33,439 bases of DNA. It comes from an uncultured Bacilli bacterium. GTDB taxonomy: Bacteria > Bacillota_I > Bacilli_A > RF39 > UBA660. Below are positions 32,440 through 33,439 of the stretch, piece by piece; positions within the stretch are counted from its first letter, which is position 1, and each line of letters begins with the position of its first letter. A program made the position numbers and the translations under genes. The notes beneath the pieces are model-generated. The model made no database searches and was not told the origin of the DNA. It saw nothing but the letters and a program-made list of their open reading frames with translations. The stretch covers positions 1 through 33,439 of the forward strand of contig CAKOXP010000015.1 of the NCBI GenBank assembly GCA_934130175.1. The letters run 5' to 3'.

Positions 32440-33120
32440 ATGAATAATTTTTTGAAAAAATACAACAATTTATTAAAGGGAATCTTTAGTTTTATTTTGT
32501 TTTTTTCATCTGCATACATTCAACAGTTATTAGTCATAGTTTTGAACATAAAAAAAATAACTGTGAAAAATGCAATTGTAATAAGTTTCCTTTCTAGTTT
32601 AATTATTGCGTGCATCTTAATATTAATTTATAGAAAAGATTTGATGAAGGAATGGAAAATATATAAACAAAACTTTTTCAAAAATATGGATATAGGTTTC
32701 AAATATTGGTTCATAGGACTTATTTGTATGATGATTTCAAATTTTATTATTAGCTTTTTGTTAAATGCAAGTCAAGCAACTAATGAACAAATGGTTCAAA
32801 AAATGATTAGTGCAATGCCTTATTTATTGATAATTAGTGCTGGAATAATTGCACCTATAAATGAGGAAATTTTATTTAGAAAAGTTTTTAAAGATAACAT
32901 AAAAAATAAAATTATATGTATTTTAGTCTCTGGTATTCTCTTTGGATATATGCATGTGACTTCAGCTACAACGATACCCCAATTTTTATACATAATTCCA
33001 TATTCAAGTTTAGGTATAGCTTTTGCTGTAATGTATTCTAAAACAGACTCGGTATTTACATCTATGTCTATGCATATGTTTCATAATACCATATTAACGA
33101 TCCTATCAATTATTATGTAA
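32440..33120 (+). CDS. CPBP-family intramembrane metalloprotease (CAAX protease/Abi type)
   Basis: A 226-residue polytopic membrane protein with about six hydrophobic segments. The three family motifs are present: EEILFR (E142, E143, R147), FGYMH (F168...H172), and HMFHN (H212...N216). These residues form the metal site of CPBP glutamic-type membrane proteases. In bacteria the family is often linked to bacteriocin immunity or to processing of membrane peptides, but no target is visible here. The frame opens at a TTG (32428); the ATG at 32440 fits GGTGA with a 5-base spacing and is preferred. It is divergent from the sigma-like operon. A possible promoter (TTGTAA...TACAAT) lies in the shared gap. 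Confidence 0.9.
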   Translation: MNNFLKKYNNLLKGIFSFILFFSSAYIQQLLVIVLNIKKITVKNAIVISFLSSLIIACILILIYRKDLMKEWKIYKQNFFKNMDIGFKYWFIGLICMMISNFIISFLLNASQATNEQMVQKMISAMPYLLIISAGIIAPINEEILFRKVFKDNIKNKIICILVSGILFGYMHVTSATTIPQFLYIIPYSSLGIAFAVMYSKTDSVFTSMSMHMFHNTILTILSIIM

Positions 33121-33145
33121 GAAATTTTAAACTATATTTTATAAC

Positions 33146-33185
33146 AAAAAAGCTCGCTTTCTATATCCAAGAAACGAGCTTTTTT
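33146..33185. terminator. Bidirectional intrinsic terminator
   Basis: Stem AGCTCG/CGAGCT, extended by TTTC/GAAA after one bulged base and flanked by A-run and T-run on opposite sides. It can serve the CPBP gene on the plus strand. On the minus strand it can serve the partial gene ending at 33227. Confidence 0.85.
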
Positions 33186-33226
33186 ATCGGATTTGTCCTT
33201 TTTTATTTGTATCATAATATATATTT

Positions 33227-33439
33227 TTAATTTGTTAAAGATTTAACCTCATCAATAGATAACCCTGTACATTTTGAAATAATATTAATATCAATATTTT
33301 CTTCTAACATAGATTTCGCAATAGTTTGTTTTTCTGTTAAAATGCCTTCCTCTCTCCCTTCATCTTTTCCATCTCGGTAAGCTTGGTCTTTTAAAGCCCA
33401 CTCTTTATCGTATGACTCTCCTACTCCTCCTTCAAAACT
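33227..33439 (-). CDS. Partial: C-terminal end of a PD-(D/E)XK nuclease/transposase-family protein
   Basis: An open frame of 70 codons runs off the right edge and stops with TAA at 33227-33229. The visible residues include DKEWALKDQAYRDGKDEGRE, then EGILTEKQTIAKSMLEENID and CTGLSIDEVKSLTN. The helical linker followed by a small hydrophobic domain with 'xTGLSxxEVxxL' is the usual tail of the Rpn/PD-(D/E)XK transposase-like family. The N-terminal catalytic core is outside the window, so activity cannot be judged. This tail is short and variable in the family, so the call is moderate. Confidence 0.65.
   Translation of the reverse strand, partial: SFEGGVGESYDKEWALKDQAYRDGKDEGREEGILTEKQTIAKSMLEENIDINIISKCTGLSIDEVKSLTN

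Overview
The window is AT-rich (by eye well over 70% A+T) and uses the standard bacterial code: TGG encodes Trp and TGA ends ylmC. It looks like a low-GC Gram-positive of the Bacilli/Mycoplasmatota side that carries endospore genes: a sigma-G-type factor, YunB, a YlmC/YmxH PRC-barrel protein and a YutH/CotS-like coat kinase-fold protein. Cell-wall genes (ddl, murF) are present, so this is not a wall-less mycoplasma. Most genes lie on the minus strand. Typical signals are TTGACA/TATAAT-like promoters, GGTGA or AGGAGG ribosome sites and short hairpin-plus-T terminators.

Layout by position. 1-4.6 kb: tRNA-Val, an S1-domain ribosome-associated protein (CvfD/YugI), a divergent NifU-like scaffold, then spore and conserved small genes (YutH-like, an unrecognised coiled-coil protein, DUF1292, YutD, YunB, YlmC). 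4.6-5.4 kb: sigG, preceded by a sequence that fits a sigma-G-type promoter. 5.5-8.1 kb: a Mbeg1/DUF2974 hydrolase, a CmpB-type membrane protein and a membrane-anchored thioredoxin-fold protein. 8.1-10.1 kb: an RluA-family pseudouridine synthase, a Nudix hydrolase and an unknown protein. 10.3-19.2 kb: pgi downstream of a 2550-residue cyclic beta-1,2-glucan synthase-like enzyme (GT84 plus GH94), which alone fills almost a quarter of the window. 19.2-20.1 kb: a tRNA cluster (Ile, Asn, Glu, Ser on the minus strand; Lys on the plus strand). 20.1-24.3 kb: a class-I glutamine amidotransferase, then the cell-wall operon alpha/beta hydrolase - membrane-domain murF - ddl. 24.4-28.9 kb: the translation/transcription operon rimP-nusA-ylxR-infB-unknown-rbfA. 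29.0-32.3 kb: three tandem paralogous sigma-70-like genes behind one strong promoter. 32.4-33.4 kb: a CPBP membrane protease and the 3' end of a PD-(D/E)XK nuclease/transposase-family gene cut by the window edge.

The most unusual feature is the tandem trio of divergent sigma-like proteins. They share an N-terminal domain that resembles sigma region 1.1 and sit directly upstream of a nusA-infB operon. That operon is itself altered: it has an N-terminal-domain-only RimP that may start at AUU, no ylxQ or ylxP, and an unknown 111-residue gene between infB and rbfA. Other points of interest are the giant glucan synthase, a MurF with an N-terminal membrane domain, and a candidate autoregulatory sigma-G promoter. 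All functional calls come from reading motifs and from memory of the families; no database search was run.
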